Assembly (NCBI RefSeq): GCF_014857925.1
Contig: NZ_JACYVZ010000009.1
Location: 1-64,000 of the forward strand
Length of the DNA: 64,000 nucleotides
Direction of reading: 5' to 3'
DNA from: Cysteiniphilum marinum
GTDB lineage: Bacteria; Pseudomonadota; Gammaproteobacteria; Francisellales; Francisellaceae
This document shows positions 25,616 through 33,636 of the stretch, piece after piece. The notes under the pieces were generated by a model. The model made no database searches. It saw only the letters and a program-made list of their open reading frames with translations, and was not told the origin of the DNA. The position numbers were made by a program, and so were the translations under genes. The number at the start of each line of letters is the position of its first letter. The stretch's first letter is position 1.

Positions 25616-27013
25616 ATGAAACTAAGCATGCTGTTTGTTGCATTTTCATTGGTAAGCACGTCATTTGCTGCACCATTTAATGGTGAAGATCTTTATGTGC
25701 CAGGTCTGTCGTTGCATCCTGCTGCAAAACATGAGTTGTCAGCTCTTAATAGGAATACAGCACAGTACACGGTGATAAATTATGATTATCATAAAATTCT
25801 TCATCAAAGTAATCAGTTGTTGCAAGCGTATTTTCAAAGACAAAAAGTCTATGGTGTAAATAGTGATCACGATGGACATGTCTTTGAGTCGGTATTGAAT
25901 TTTTTTGAAAACGCCAATATTCCATATATTTTTTCTGGTGCTATCGGTGAGGGGGAGTGCAAACGGTATGATGAGTCGTGCTTAAGGATACAGCAGGACT
26001 TGCCATATCGTTTGGACGGATTGGACTGTATGACGTTTGTTCAGGATGTGCTAGCGTTAGTTCAATCAAACAGTTTGACGGCATTTCAAACACACTTACA
26101 AGCGATTAATTATGGTGCTTATGATCAAACAAAAACAAAAAGCTATTTAAATCGCAATAACTTTACCAGCAGTGATTTTAACCGTGTCAATCAGCAGTCA
26201 GGCTTGATTACGGATGTCACAGCGTATGGGCCGTTTTCTAACTTTATTGATTATTTGCCTGAAAAAGTGATTGATCACAAGACTTGGTTTGAGAATAAAG
26301 CGCAACCGCAAAACATTCAATCTAATATAAGAGTGTTGCCTCAATATGAAGACAATGCAGATGAAATCGTTGCACGTTTTACCAACGGTTATGCAGATGA
26401 TTTTGCCAAGATTGATATTGAGAAATTCTCTTATATTCCAAAAGAAGCTTTAGTACGTAAAGTAGGGTCAGATTATCAGCCTAATGAGGTATTGCTCAAT
26501 CAACTCATTACGCCATCTGTTGTTGAATTTGTACGTGAAGATAGTAAATGGTTGATTGCAGGAAAGCCAATTAGTGAAGTTATTGGGTCTAATTTGATTG
26601 TTTCACATATGGGCATACTGTATAAAGCATCATTTAGTCAACATGAGATTATTTATCAAAATATCCAGTGTGACTATAATCCATCAGGTCAAAAACAATG
26701 TATTGTGACTCCTGTAATATGTGATCAAAAGCGCTGTGACAAAGTAATGTTGATGGCAGCAAGTAGTGCTTACCCGAATGGTTTTATTTACTCAAAAAAG
26801 AATGGTGCCGAACAATATGCATGTACGCCAGAGAATGAAATTCCGAAAGGTTATCAGTCTTTACGCAATAAAATAAGCAATGAACCTGTGACATGTAATC
26901 GAGTATTTTCAATGCCATTAGGAGAGTATTTAGCATCTAAACAATACGGCAAATATCCTTATATGGAGAGTGAGTCCTTGGTTGGTGTAAGTATACAAAA
27001 AATCAACATATAG
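25616..27013 (+). CDS. Exported DUF1460-family protein (amidase/NlpC-like fold)
   Basis: 465 residues with a signal peptide (ending TSFA). The DUF1460 pattern is present: GLDCMTFVQDVLAL near residue 135, where the Cys is the likely nucleophile, then YIPKEALV and the SHMGILYKA segment with a candidate His. Structural studies of this family describe NlpC/P60-like cell-wall peptidases. The C-terminal third has extra Cys residues not needed for the fold. It is convergent with the acetolactate decarboxylase gene across a hairpin. GGAGG precedes the start. Confidence 0.78.
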   Translation: MKLSMLFVAFSLVSTSFAAPFNGEDLYVPGLSLHPAAKHELSALNRNTAQYTVINYDYHKILHQSNQLLQAYFQRQKVYGVNSDHDGHVFESVLNFFENANIPYIFSGAIGEGECKRYDESCLRIQQDLPYRLDGLDCMTFVQDVLALVQSNSLTAFQTHLQAINYGAYDQTKTKSYLNRNNFTSSDFNRVNQQSGLITDVTAYGPFSNFIDYLPEKVIDHKTWFENKAQPQNIQSNIRVLPQYEDNADEIVARFTNGYADDFAKIDIEKFSYIPKEALVRKVGSDYQPNEVLLNQLITPSVVEFVREDSKWLIAGKPISEVIGSNLIVSHMGILYKASFSQHEIIYQNIQCDYNPSGQKQCIVTPVICDQKRCDKVMLMAASSAYPNGFIYSKKNGAEQYACTPENEIPKGYQSLRNKISNEPVTCNRVFSMPLGEYLASKQYGKYPYMESESLVGVSIQKINI

Positions 27014-27023
27014 CTACAATGCG

Positions 27024-27049
27024 CCCATTGTAAAAAGATTTACGATGGG
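27024..27049. terminator. Bidirectional hairpin between convergent genes
   Basis: CCCATTGTAAA and TTTACGATGGG pair almost perfectly around a 4-nt loop, 10 bp past one stop and 18 bp before the other. The arms resemble the MITE terminal repeats (CCCATCACAAAAC, GATTTACGA), so this may be a relic of that element reused as a terminator. Confidence 0.5.
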
Positions 27050-27067
27050 ATAGTGCTCAAAACTTAA

Positions 27068-27862
27068 TTAGTGCGTATGGAGCTCGGCATTTTCAAGATC
27101 ATGCAATTTATCCAGATCAATCTTTTTATGGTCATAATTAGCGACAACACCAGGCCTTAGATTAATATTTTCGATGGGCATAATCTCCACCTGTGCTTTG
27201 CTAATCTCAGCATTGAGAACATGACCTCCTGTTTTCTTATCATCAGTAACAAAATGACTGTGAAAGCCAGGTACACCAAAGCCTTTGGTATACTCAGGGG
27301 AAAAGAAAGTAACCATTTCTCCGGAAATATCTTTGAGTGTATATCGGTTTTCATGTTGCTTTAACCATATGTCTAACGGCAAATCTTGTGCCTTGCTGTA
27401 GTCCTCACTTCGCAATAGAATTTGTTTAAATTGACCTTTGATTAAAATAGCATAGCTTATCTGGTTGCTTTTTACTTTGCTCATGATCATTTCTTGAAGC
27501 TTCTCAAGGGAAAGCTTATTTTTAATACTAAAGTTCAGCGAATTATTTGGCTTAAAATCAGTCGCTGTTAGAAAAGAAAAGCCAGATGGTTTGTTCATTT
27601 CTTTTAACTGACCATGTGGATCTGCAATATAATAAACACCGTTTATAGCAACAACTTCACCTAAGCCAACACCTGCACCAATTGCAAAGGTATTGTCATG
27701 AGCCTTTGTGGTACTTAAATCAACTTTCTCACGGTAATCTCCGGCAAGAAGCGCACTAATCGTACCATATTGATAAAGTGTTGTTTGATTAGCTTGAAGG
27801 CTAAGTGGCATATAAGTTAGGCAAAGGGCTGTTGTGGTTGCAAGTGTAAAAAATTTTGTCAT
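27068..27862 (-). CDS. budA: Alpha-acetolactate decarboxylase with signal peptide
   Basis: Converts acetolactate to acetoin. 264 residues from ATG 27862 (MTKFFTLATTTALCLTYMPLSLQA), chosen for the AGGAG ribosome-binding site and because a classical signal peptide follows. The frame stays open 28 codons upstream. The zinc ligands are visible as the two His of FHSHF and the His of GGHVLN, with the conserved YQYGTISALLAGDY near the mature N-terminus. No acetolactate synthase is adjacent. Periplasmic or secreted forms are known from Gram-positive bacteria, so export here is notable. Confidence 0.88.
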   Translation of the reverse strand: MTKFFTLATTTALCLTYMPLSLQANQTTLYQYGTISALLAGDYREKVDLSTTKAHDNTFAIGAGVGLGEVVAINGVYYIADPHGQLKEMNKPSGFSFLTATDFKPNNSLNFSIKNKLSLEKLQEMIMSKVKSNQISYAILIKGQFKQILLRSEDYSKAQDLPLDIWLKQHENRYTLKDISGEMVTFFSPEYTKGFGVPGFHSHFVTDDKKTGGHVLNAEISKAQVEIMPIENINLRPGVVANYDHKKIDLDKLHDLENAELHTH

Positions 27863-27995
27863 ATATTTTGATCTCCTAAATTTATGTGTTGAAACTTTAC
27901 CTATGATAATAAACAATGTGGCAGAGTAAAAATCAAATAAAATCATACTTGGTTGAATAAAAATATAAGGTAAGCTTAAATGGGGGCGTTATTTT

Positions 27996-28147
27996 GGCTA
28001 AGACTACATATTCACCCACAAGTGCTCACCGTACTCTGAGCGTCAGTCGAAGTGTGGTAGCTTGGGAAAATTACAGGCTCATAGAGGCTTCGACTTACGC
28101 TCAGCTAGCGCTTACACAATCTAAGTGGGCAGGAATATGGCTGTAGC
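27996..28147 (+). repeat. Dispersed palindromic repeat, copy B
   Basis: About 150 bp, GGCTAAGACTACATATTCAC at the left end and GGAATATGGCTGTAGC at the right. The arms carry CTGAGCGTCAGTCGAAG and CTTCGACTTACGCTCAG. No coding content. It occupies most of the gap between the divergent budA and POT-like genes. Confidence 0.8.
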
Positions 28148-28245
28148 TGTTATTTTTTGTGATGATTGATATTTAAGATGCTTTAGATATTTCTGTTAGT
28201 CTGTTGGATGTTCTATCTGAAAATACTAAATTCTGGGGGAGAATT

Positions 28246-29574
28246 ATGAATAGTACGCATAAAGATATATCACGTATGGGGCGTTGGAATCTATATCAAG
28301 TTGAAGTCATTGAACGGTTTTCTTGGGCGGCATTAGCTGGGGTTTTGGTGGCTTACTTAATGGCTTTCTTTGATGTCGATCATAAATATGCTTACTTGCT
28401 GTACGCAGGGGCAAGTGGTATGACCTATGCAATTATGGTGATAGGTGGTTTTTTTGCTGATACTTTTGGCGCTAAGCGCATGGTTTATGTTGGCCTGTTG
28501 ACCAAAGGCATTGGCTTTTTTATTTTGGCAATATCACCTACTTTAAATATGGCGATATTGGCACTTGCAGTGATTGCTGTTGGTATCGGTCTTTTCAAGG
28601 CAGCGCCGTCAGTACTGCTTGCACAAGTGACTAAAAAAGGGGATGAAGCTAAAAGTTATACAGCGCTGTATATTTCAATTAATATAGGCGCTTTAGTTGC
28701 AAAATTAACGTTAATGCTTGTTGCATTGGCATTTATTGATTACGTTTCGTTGTTTTGGATTAGTACGGCTTCAAGTTTTCTTGTGATTATTACTTTTTAT
28801 CTTATGAGGCATACTCTGGTTGATATATCAACGATGGGCGGGGCAAAGAAACTTGAAAAAAAACAAATTATCTTTATGGTTGCAGTGATTCCTCTGTTAT
28901 GTGTTGGGGTGTTAGCTATTTTGTCATTTAAATCCGTGTTGACTATCGTAACAATTTTGACTGCTATTGCGGCAATGCTTTATCTTGTCGTGCTTGCAAT
29001 AAAAGTACCAAGTGTGTGGGCAGTGATTGCTTTGATGTTTATAATTGCGCCTTTTAATATTGTATATGTGCAGCTATACACAAGCTTTTTGACTGAAGCA
29101 AAAGCCAATATAGGTGATGTGTTAGCACAGCTCTTACTGGTGTTAAACCCTTTGACGATTGTTATTGCAGGCTCAGTATTTTTAACGTTATACAAGCGCT
29201 TTTTTATCCATGATTTTTATAAAATGGCGATTGGCACAGTATTAATTGGGGCGTCCTGTGCCATTATTTCAAACTGGACAAATGAAGTTGGTTTAATACT
29301 AACCTATATTGTTAATGCAATGGGGGAATTACTGGTTAGTGCTATTGGCTTGGGTGTGATTGCTCGATATATGCCTAAAAATCAGATAGGTATTGGGACT
29401 GGTATTTTCTTTTTGATGTTAGCGGTTTGGAATATTGTCGGTGGTTATGTCGCCACACTCACTATAGATTATAGTACCCAGACCATCTCAACATTGATAA
29501 GTTCAGTAACAATCGCTGTTGCAATAATCATTGTAGTTGGTACTTATATTTGGAATCGAAAAGTAAAAGATTAA
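28246..29574 (+). CDS. POT/PTR-like major facilitator transporter
   Basis: A 442-residue inner-membrane transporter. Family marks of proton-coupled oligopeptide transporters are present: ERFSWAALAGVL in helix 1 (the E-R-F element), GGFFADTFGAKRMVYVG between helices 2 and 3, and YISINIGAL in helix 5. It is shorter and more divergent than DtpA-type proteins, so di- or tripeptide specificity is not certain. ATG 28246 follows a GGGGGAG ribosome-binding site. The two-component system starts 74 bp downstream. Confidence 0.78.
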   Translation: MNSTHKDISRMGRWNLYQVEVIERFSWAALAGVLVAYLMAFFDVDHKYAYLLYAGASGMTYAIMVIGGFFADTFGAKRMVYVGLLTKGIGFFILAISPTLNMAILALAVIAVGIGLFKAAPSVLLAQVTKKGDEAKSYTALYISINIGALVAKLTLMLVALAFIDYVSLFWISTASSFLVIITFYLMRHTLVDISTMGGAKKLEKKQIIFMVAVIPLLCVGVLAILSFKSVLTIVTILTAIAAMLYLVVLAIKVPSVWAVIALMFIIAPFNIVYVQLYTSFLTEAKANIGDVLAQLLLVLNPLTIVIAGSVFLTLYKRFFIHDFYKMAIGTVLIGASCAIISNWTNEVGLILTYIVNAMGELLVSAIGLGVIARYMPKNQIGIGTGIFFLMLAVWNIVGGYVATLTIDYSTQTISTLISSVTIAVAIIIVVGTYIWNRKVKD

Positions 29575-29648
29575 CAAAGTGCGATAAATATAGTTATGTG
29601 TTAGATTATGCATAATAGTAAAACGATATTTTAGTAGTTGGGTGAAGG

Positions 29649-30386
29649 ATGTCAGAACAGGCAAAAAATATTTTAATCATTGATGATGATCAAACATTTC
29701 GTGAACTTTTGTCAGAGACATTAGCTGTCAGAGGGTTTACAACCTTTTGCGCAGAAGACACTGAGGCAGCAGACAAGTTACTATCAGAGCATAAGATTAA
29801 TATTATCTTACTGGATCTAATGATGCCAAAAGAGGATGGCATTTCTTTTTGTAGGCGTTTAAGGAAATCATGCCAAATTCCTGTGATCTTTATTAGTGCG
29901 GTAAATGATGAAGTAGAAGAAGTGTTAGCGCTAGAAGTTGGAGGGCTCTATTATGTTCAGAAACCATTTAGCTCAAGATTATTATTGACTAAAATTGATA
30001 AAGCACTGACTATATATGACCAATATACAGTTAATCAACAACAAAATACCTTACTAGAATATAAAGATTATGATTTCGGTTCATGGCTCTTTTTGTCAAA
30101 CCATAGAAAAATAGTCAACAAGAAGACAAAGCACTCAATCAAACTAGGTAATCGAGAAAAGGATTTTTTAATGTTGCTCATTCATGATGATGGACCGGTT
30201 TCAAAGGAGAAGGCATTGCAATTGATTTATCAAAAAGAATATAGTTTTGAGGATAACTCTATTAATTCACTGATTTATCGTCTGCGTAAGAAAATTACTG
30301 AGTGTATTCAGTCTGATGAAGAGTTTATAGTATCGGCTTATTCCGATGGCTATGTCTTGACAGTGAAACCTGTAGGCATCGCATGA
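29649..30386 (+). CDS. OmpR-family response regulator
   Basis: 245 residues. The receiver domain has the acidic pair IDDD, the phospho-acceptor Asp in IILLDLMMPKEDG and the conserved Lys in VQKPFS. The C-terminal winged helix is recognisable (LGNREKDFLMLL, INSLIYRLRKKI, YSDGYVL). It overlaps the sensor kinase start by 4 bp (ATGA), so the pair is translationally coupled. Target genes are unknown; the upstream transporter is a candidate by position only. Confidence 0.92.
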   Translation: MSEQAKNILIIDDDQTFRELLSETLAVRGFTTFCAEDTEAADKLLSEHKINIILLDLMMPKEDGISFCRRLRKSCQIPVIFISAVNDEVEEVLALEVGGLYYVQKPFSSRLLLTKIDKALTIYDQYTVNQQQNTLLEYKDYDFGSWLFLSNHRKIVNKKTKHSIKLGNREKDFLMLLIHDDGPVSKEKALQLIYQKEYSFEDNSINSLIYRLRKKITECIQSDEEFIVSAYSDGYVLTVKPVGIA

Positions 30387-31669
30387 CATTGCATAAAACC
30401 TCAATGAGGTTTTCGTATTTCAAACTTATTGTTATAGGTGTTTTGGCAGTTCTTTCTATGCTGTTTTCATCTTATTTTCTATATCAATATGCTCAAGGGC
30501 AAACACGTGAAACGGTACAAAGAAGCTTGACACTTTTTACCTATCTACGTGAAATGTTAAAACAACCAACGCTTAGTGTTAATGATGATTACCATGATAA
30601 TAAGCTGATCCTTATTAATAAGATGCAACGCATTAACCCTAATATATCATTTTCAGATCAGCCTAAATATAATGATCAAATAGAGTTAACCAATGAGCCT
30701 CAATTACCGTTATCACACATGCAAAATAGAGTACTAGGAGATAGTTACTCGATTTATCTGCCAAATATGGCGCAGTGGTTGAATATTAAAAGTAATCGTT
30801 CAGCTTACTTCTTTATTTTGATTATTATTATTTTGCAACTATTGCTATTATGTTTTCTAATCTATTACGCTTATTCTAGCATTAAGTTGCTCAGACCTTG
30901 GTTGCGTTTAAATGAGCTATCTAATCAGCTGATGATTGGTGGCACTGGTGATGTTTCCATGGTGACTTCAGGGCCTAAATTGATTAGATTGTCTTCTGGT
31001 ATGATGGCAAAGATGATTGAAAAATTAAAGCAAAGCAATGATGAAAGAAATATTACACTTAAGGCATTAACACATGATTTGCGAACGCCTTTGGCAAAGT
31101 TGCAGCTTTTAGCTGAACGTGTTGAGAATGAAAAATTAGAACAGAGTATAAGTCATGAAGTTGGCGCATTAAATGACTATTTAACTCATATACTTAATTA
31201 TATGCAGCGTAGCTTTTCTTTGGAAAAAGTAACCGATATAAATCTGGATAATTTACTAAGTCAGCTTGTTGATGAATACAAAAATGTTCATGCTAAAGTA
31301 ACCCTGATAAAGATGCCATCCTATTCATCTCAAATGATTAAAGGACAGCCTAAATTATTAGCAAGTGCTTTTAAGAATATTATTAATAATGCATTAAAAT
31401 ATGCAGGTGACTGTGATATTGCTATTAGGAGTAATAAATCGCAAACTATTGTCGAGTTTATCGATCATGGAGATCAGTTGAGCGATGAAACCCTTCGATT
31501 GATGGCAACACCATTTTTTAGAGCAGATCCTGCGCGAACTGCTAAAGTTAAAGGCTCTGGACTGGGTTTGAGTATTACCAAGGCTATTTTGTTTAACCAC
31601 AATGCAAAAGTTCAATTTACCAGAGCCAACAAAGATATCGGCTTATGTGTTCGAGTTGTTTTTCAATAA
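30383..31669 (+). CDS. Sensor histidine kinase (EnvZ-like architecture)
   Basis: 428 residues in the inner membrane: a first membrane segment near residues 12-32, a short periplasmic part of about 95 residues, a second segment near 135-160, then a HAMP-like linker. The phospho-acceptor His lies in LTHDLRTPLAKLQLL. The ATPase domain shows the N box (NIINNALKYAG), the G1 region (FIDHGDQLSD) and G2 (GSGLGLSITKA). Partner of the overlapping regulator. The stimulus cannot be inferred. Confidence 0.92.
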   Translation: MTLHKTSMRFSYFKLIVIGVLAVLSMLFSSYFLYQYAQGQTRETVQRSLTLFTYLREMLKQPTLSVNDDYHDNKLILINKMQRINPNISFSDQPKYNDQIELTNEPQLPLSHMQNRVLGDSYSIYLPNMAQWLNIKSNRSAYFFILIIIILQLLLLCFLIYYAYSSIKLLRPWLRLNELSNQLMIGGTGDVSMVTSGPKLIRLSSGMMAKMIEKLKQSNDERNITLKALTHDLRTPLAKLQLLAERVENEKLEQSISHEVGALNDYLTHILNYMQRSFSLEKVTDINLDNLLSQLVDEYKNVHAKVTLIKMPSYSSQMIKGQPKLLASAFKNIINNALKYAGDCDIAIRSNKSQTIVEFIDHGDQLSDETLRLMATPFFRADPARTAKVKGSGLGLSITKAILFNHNAKVQFTRANKDIGLCVRVVFQ

Positions 31670-31674
31670 CTCAA

Positions 31675-31858
31675 GCTACAAAATATTCACTCACAAGTAC
31701 TCACTGTACCCTGAGCATCAGTCGAAGTGGGTGAAAGCAGAAACAACCTATGTATAAAGGCTTCGACTGACGCTCAGCCAACACGAATACACATAAGGCT
31801 TTGACTTACGCTCAGCCAATGTTTGGATAATCAAAGTGGGTTGGATGTGGTCATAGCC
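31675..31858 (+). repeat. Dispersed palindromic repeat, copy C (with duplicated arm)
   Basis: Starts within 10 bp of the histidine-kinase stop. It carries the usual arms but has an extra tandem arm: GGCTTCGACTGACGCTCAGCCAA is followed some 40 bp on by a second GGCTTTGACTTACGCTCAGCC. It ends in GGTCATAGCC just upstream of the split tRNA gene. Confidence 0.75.
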
Positions 31859-31870
31859 ATGATTCATTAT

Positions 31871-32110
31871 GCTGATATAGCTTAGTTGTTAGAGCAATTG
31901 ATTCGTAACCAATAGTTTATACCGCTCATAAATCACTTTACATTATTTTTGCCATTGAATTTCTAGTGCTTTTGGGTGATTGAGTTTTGCTAATAGTCTT
32001 AGCTATTACCTGCAACCCGATCACTCAAAAGTATCAAAAACTTCTTCGACATAAATATCGCATAATGATTTACGAGCGGTATAGCAGTTCGATTCTGCTT
32101 GTCGGCACCA
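31871..32110 (+). tRNA. tRNA-Thr(CGT) gene split by a MITE, probable pseudogene
   Basis: The 5' part (31871-31917) and the 3' part (32082-32110) join to give a 76-nt tRNA with encoded CCA. The acceptor GCTGATA pairs with TGTCGGC, the D-stem is GCTT/GAGC, the anticodon loop TTCGTAA gives CGT (Thr, ACG codon), the T-arm is AGCAG-TTCGATT-CTGCT, and the discriminator is A. The sequence is close in style to enterobacterial tRNA-Thr(CGT). A MITE of about 165 bp occupies the variable loop. Decay is visible: the conserved G19 is T (31889) and the bottom anticodon-stem pair is A-C. A T-rich terminator-like run follows. Confidence 0.85.
31918..32083. mobile_element. MITE, full copy 2, inserted in the tRNA variable loop
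   Basis: About 166 bp including a TA at each end, consistent with a TA target duplication. The terminal inverted repeats TACCGCTCATAAATCA and TGATTTACGAGCGGTA differ at one position. The interior is shared with 17436-17604 (TGAGTTTTGCTAATAGT, AGCTATTACCTGC, CACTCAAAA). It has no ORF, so it depends on a transposase elsewhere. Removing one TA unit plus the element restores a 76-nt tRNA exactly. Confidence 0.88.
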
Positions 32111-32199
32111 TTTTTATTTTTTCTGCTTTTTTCTGCAAAAACTTCTTGAGCATCTTGCTGTAAATGATTATGTTATAGCGTATTAATACATTGTTGATT

Positions 32200-32535
32200 A
32201 TGAATAGTATTTTTATGGTGAATATCAAACAAGCGCAGCAATCTGATATTGATGCGCTTTTTCATGCATTATCATTGCTAGAAAGTAGCAATGAGGTTGC
32301 GAAACTTTTCGAGGATTTATGTACACCTGCTGAAATCTCAGCAATGGCAGATCGTTGGCGCGCGGTTCAGGAGATCAAAAATGATAAATCCTATCGCCAG
32401 ATTTATGCTGAAACTGGTGTCAGTGTAACCACTGTGGCAAGAATTGCGCGTTGTATCACCCATGGTACTGGTGGATATAATTTGATGTATGACAAAGTAG
32501 AAAAAGTAGAAAGTGCAAAAGAGAGAAGTAGGTGA
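32200..32535 (+). CDS. TrpR-like YerC/YecD-family regulator, probable his-operon repressor
   Basis: About 111 residues of the TrpR-superfamily YerC/YecD group. The core is recognisable: LFEDLCTPAEISAMADRWRAVQEI followed by the helix-turn-helix SYRQIYAETGVSVTTVARIARCI and the conserved HGTGGYNLMYD tail. Members next to his genes have been proposed as histidine-biosynthesis repressors (HisR); that is recalled knowledge. hisG begins 178 bp downstream with a palindromic repeat between. Start chosen at ATG 32200; ATG 32215 is also possible, and neither has a clear ribosome-binding site. Confidence 0.82.
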   Translation: MNSIFMVNIKQAQQSDIDALFHALSLLESSNEVAKLFEDLCTPAEISAMADRWRAVQEIKNDKSYRQIYAETGVSVTTVARIARCITHGTGGYNLMYDKVEKVESAKERSR

Positions 32536-32540
32536 AAGAG

Positions 32541-32674
32541 GTCGTAACCATATGTATCAGTGTTGGCTGAGCGTTAGTCGAAGCCTTTATACATCGGGGT
32601 TAATACCATATAACCCTTCGACTTACGTTCAGGGTACGTGAGCACTTTTGTAGGTAGAAACTTGTCATTATGAC
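32541..32674 (-). repeat. Dispersed palindromic repeat, copy D
   Basis: A shorter, more diverged copy between the YerC-like gene and hisG. It has GTTGGCTGAGCGTTAGTCGA and CTTCGACTTACGTTCAGG arms and ends in a degraded form of the usual terminus (CACTTTTGTAGGTAGAAA). Confidence 0.7.
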
Positions 32675-32713
32675 TATTGAAAAAGAGAAAAATTAAAATA
32701 AAAGGTCAGTTGA

Positions 32714-33619
32714 ATGAGTGATAGACAAAATAAACGATTGCGCATTGCAGTACAAAAGAAAGGGCGGTTAAATACAGAATCAATGGCGCTTTTTGAGAAA
32801 GTCGGCATTAAAGTACAATTGTCAAAAAGCGGGCTTTATTGTCATGCGATTGATGCGCCGGTTGATTTTCTCTTTGTGCGTGATGATGATATCCCAACTT
32901 TAGTGAATGATGGCTTTTGCGATGTTGGTATTATTGGACAGAACGTGTTGGATGAGTTTTGTTTGACATTGAATGAGAAAAAGCAAAGCAATAATATTAC
33001 GATAGATAAAGCGCTTGGCTTTGGGGCTTGTCGCTTATCAATTGCTATTGCCAACAGCAAAGTATATGACGATATCAATAGCCTAAAAGCAATGAAAGTT
33101 GCGACCTCATATCCTGAGCTATTAATGGCGTTTTCACGTGAAAATAACCTCGATTTATCGATTTTAAATATTTCAGGCTCGGTGGAAATTGCACCTAATC
33201 TTGGTATGGCTGATGCGATATGTGATCTGGTATCAACAGGACGCACATTGGAGGAGAATAATCTCAAAGAAGTCGTTGAAATCATGCAATCACAGGCATT
33301 GTTAATTCGTAATAGCCATACACTTGCACCAGAGCTTGAAGCATTCTATCTGCGTTTGATCGATCGAATGAATGGGGTGATGCAAGCCAAAGAAAGTAAA
33401 TATGTGATGTTTCATGCGCCTAAGTCATCACTTAATGCCATCAATGATATTCTGCCAGGTCACGAAGGGCAGACGATTATCCCTATCGCAGGGGTTCATG
33501 ATAAGGTGGCTGTGCATATTGTGACGACGGAAGGTGTGTTTTGGAATACATTGGAGCGTTTAAAGCAGGCAGGTGCCAGTGCGATTTTAGTGTTGCCAAT
33601 AGAAAAAATGCTAGCGTGA
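32714..33619 (+). CDS. hisG: ATP phosphoribosyltransferase, long form
   Basis: First committed step of histidine synthesis. 301 residues, so the self-contained long form with a C-terminal ACT-like regulatory domain (feedback by histidine) and no need for HisZ. N-terminal RIAVQKKGRL, then FLFVRDDDIPTLV, and the PRPP-binding loop region IAPNLGMADAICDLVSTGRTL are characteristic. First gene of the his operon and 17 bp from hisD. Confidence 0.97.
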   Translation: MSDRQNKRLRIAVQKKGRLNTESMALFEKVGIKVQLSKSGLYCHAIDAPVDFLFVRDDDIPTLVNDGFCDVGIIGQNVLDEFCLTLNEKKQSNNITIDKALGFGACRLSIAIANSKVYDDINSLKAMKVATSYPELLMAFSRENNLDLSILNISGSVEIAPNLGMADAICDLVSTGRTLEENNLKEVVEIMQSQALLIRNSHTLAPELEAFYLRLIDRMNGVMQAKESKYVMFHAPKSSLNAINDILPGHEGQTIIPIAGVHDKVAVHIVTTEGVFWNTLERLKQAGASAILVLPIEKMLA

Positions 33620-33636
33620 GAATGTGAGAATGAAAG

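Noticed and set aside
31918-32083. Self-splicing intron in the tRNA gene
   Set aside because: No group I or II core is visible. The insert lies in the variable loop, not the anticodon loop, and has MITE ends with a relative outside any tRNA.
32842-33285. 147-codon open frame on the minus strand within hisG
   Set aside because: Antisense to a clear hisG; Ser/Ile-rich nonsense translation.
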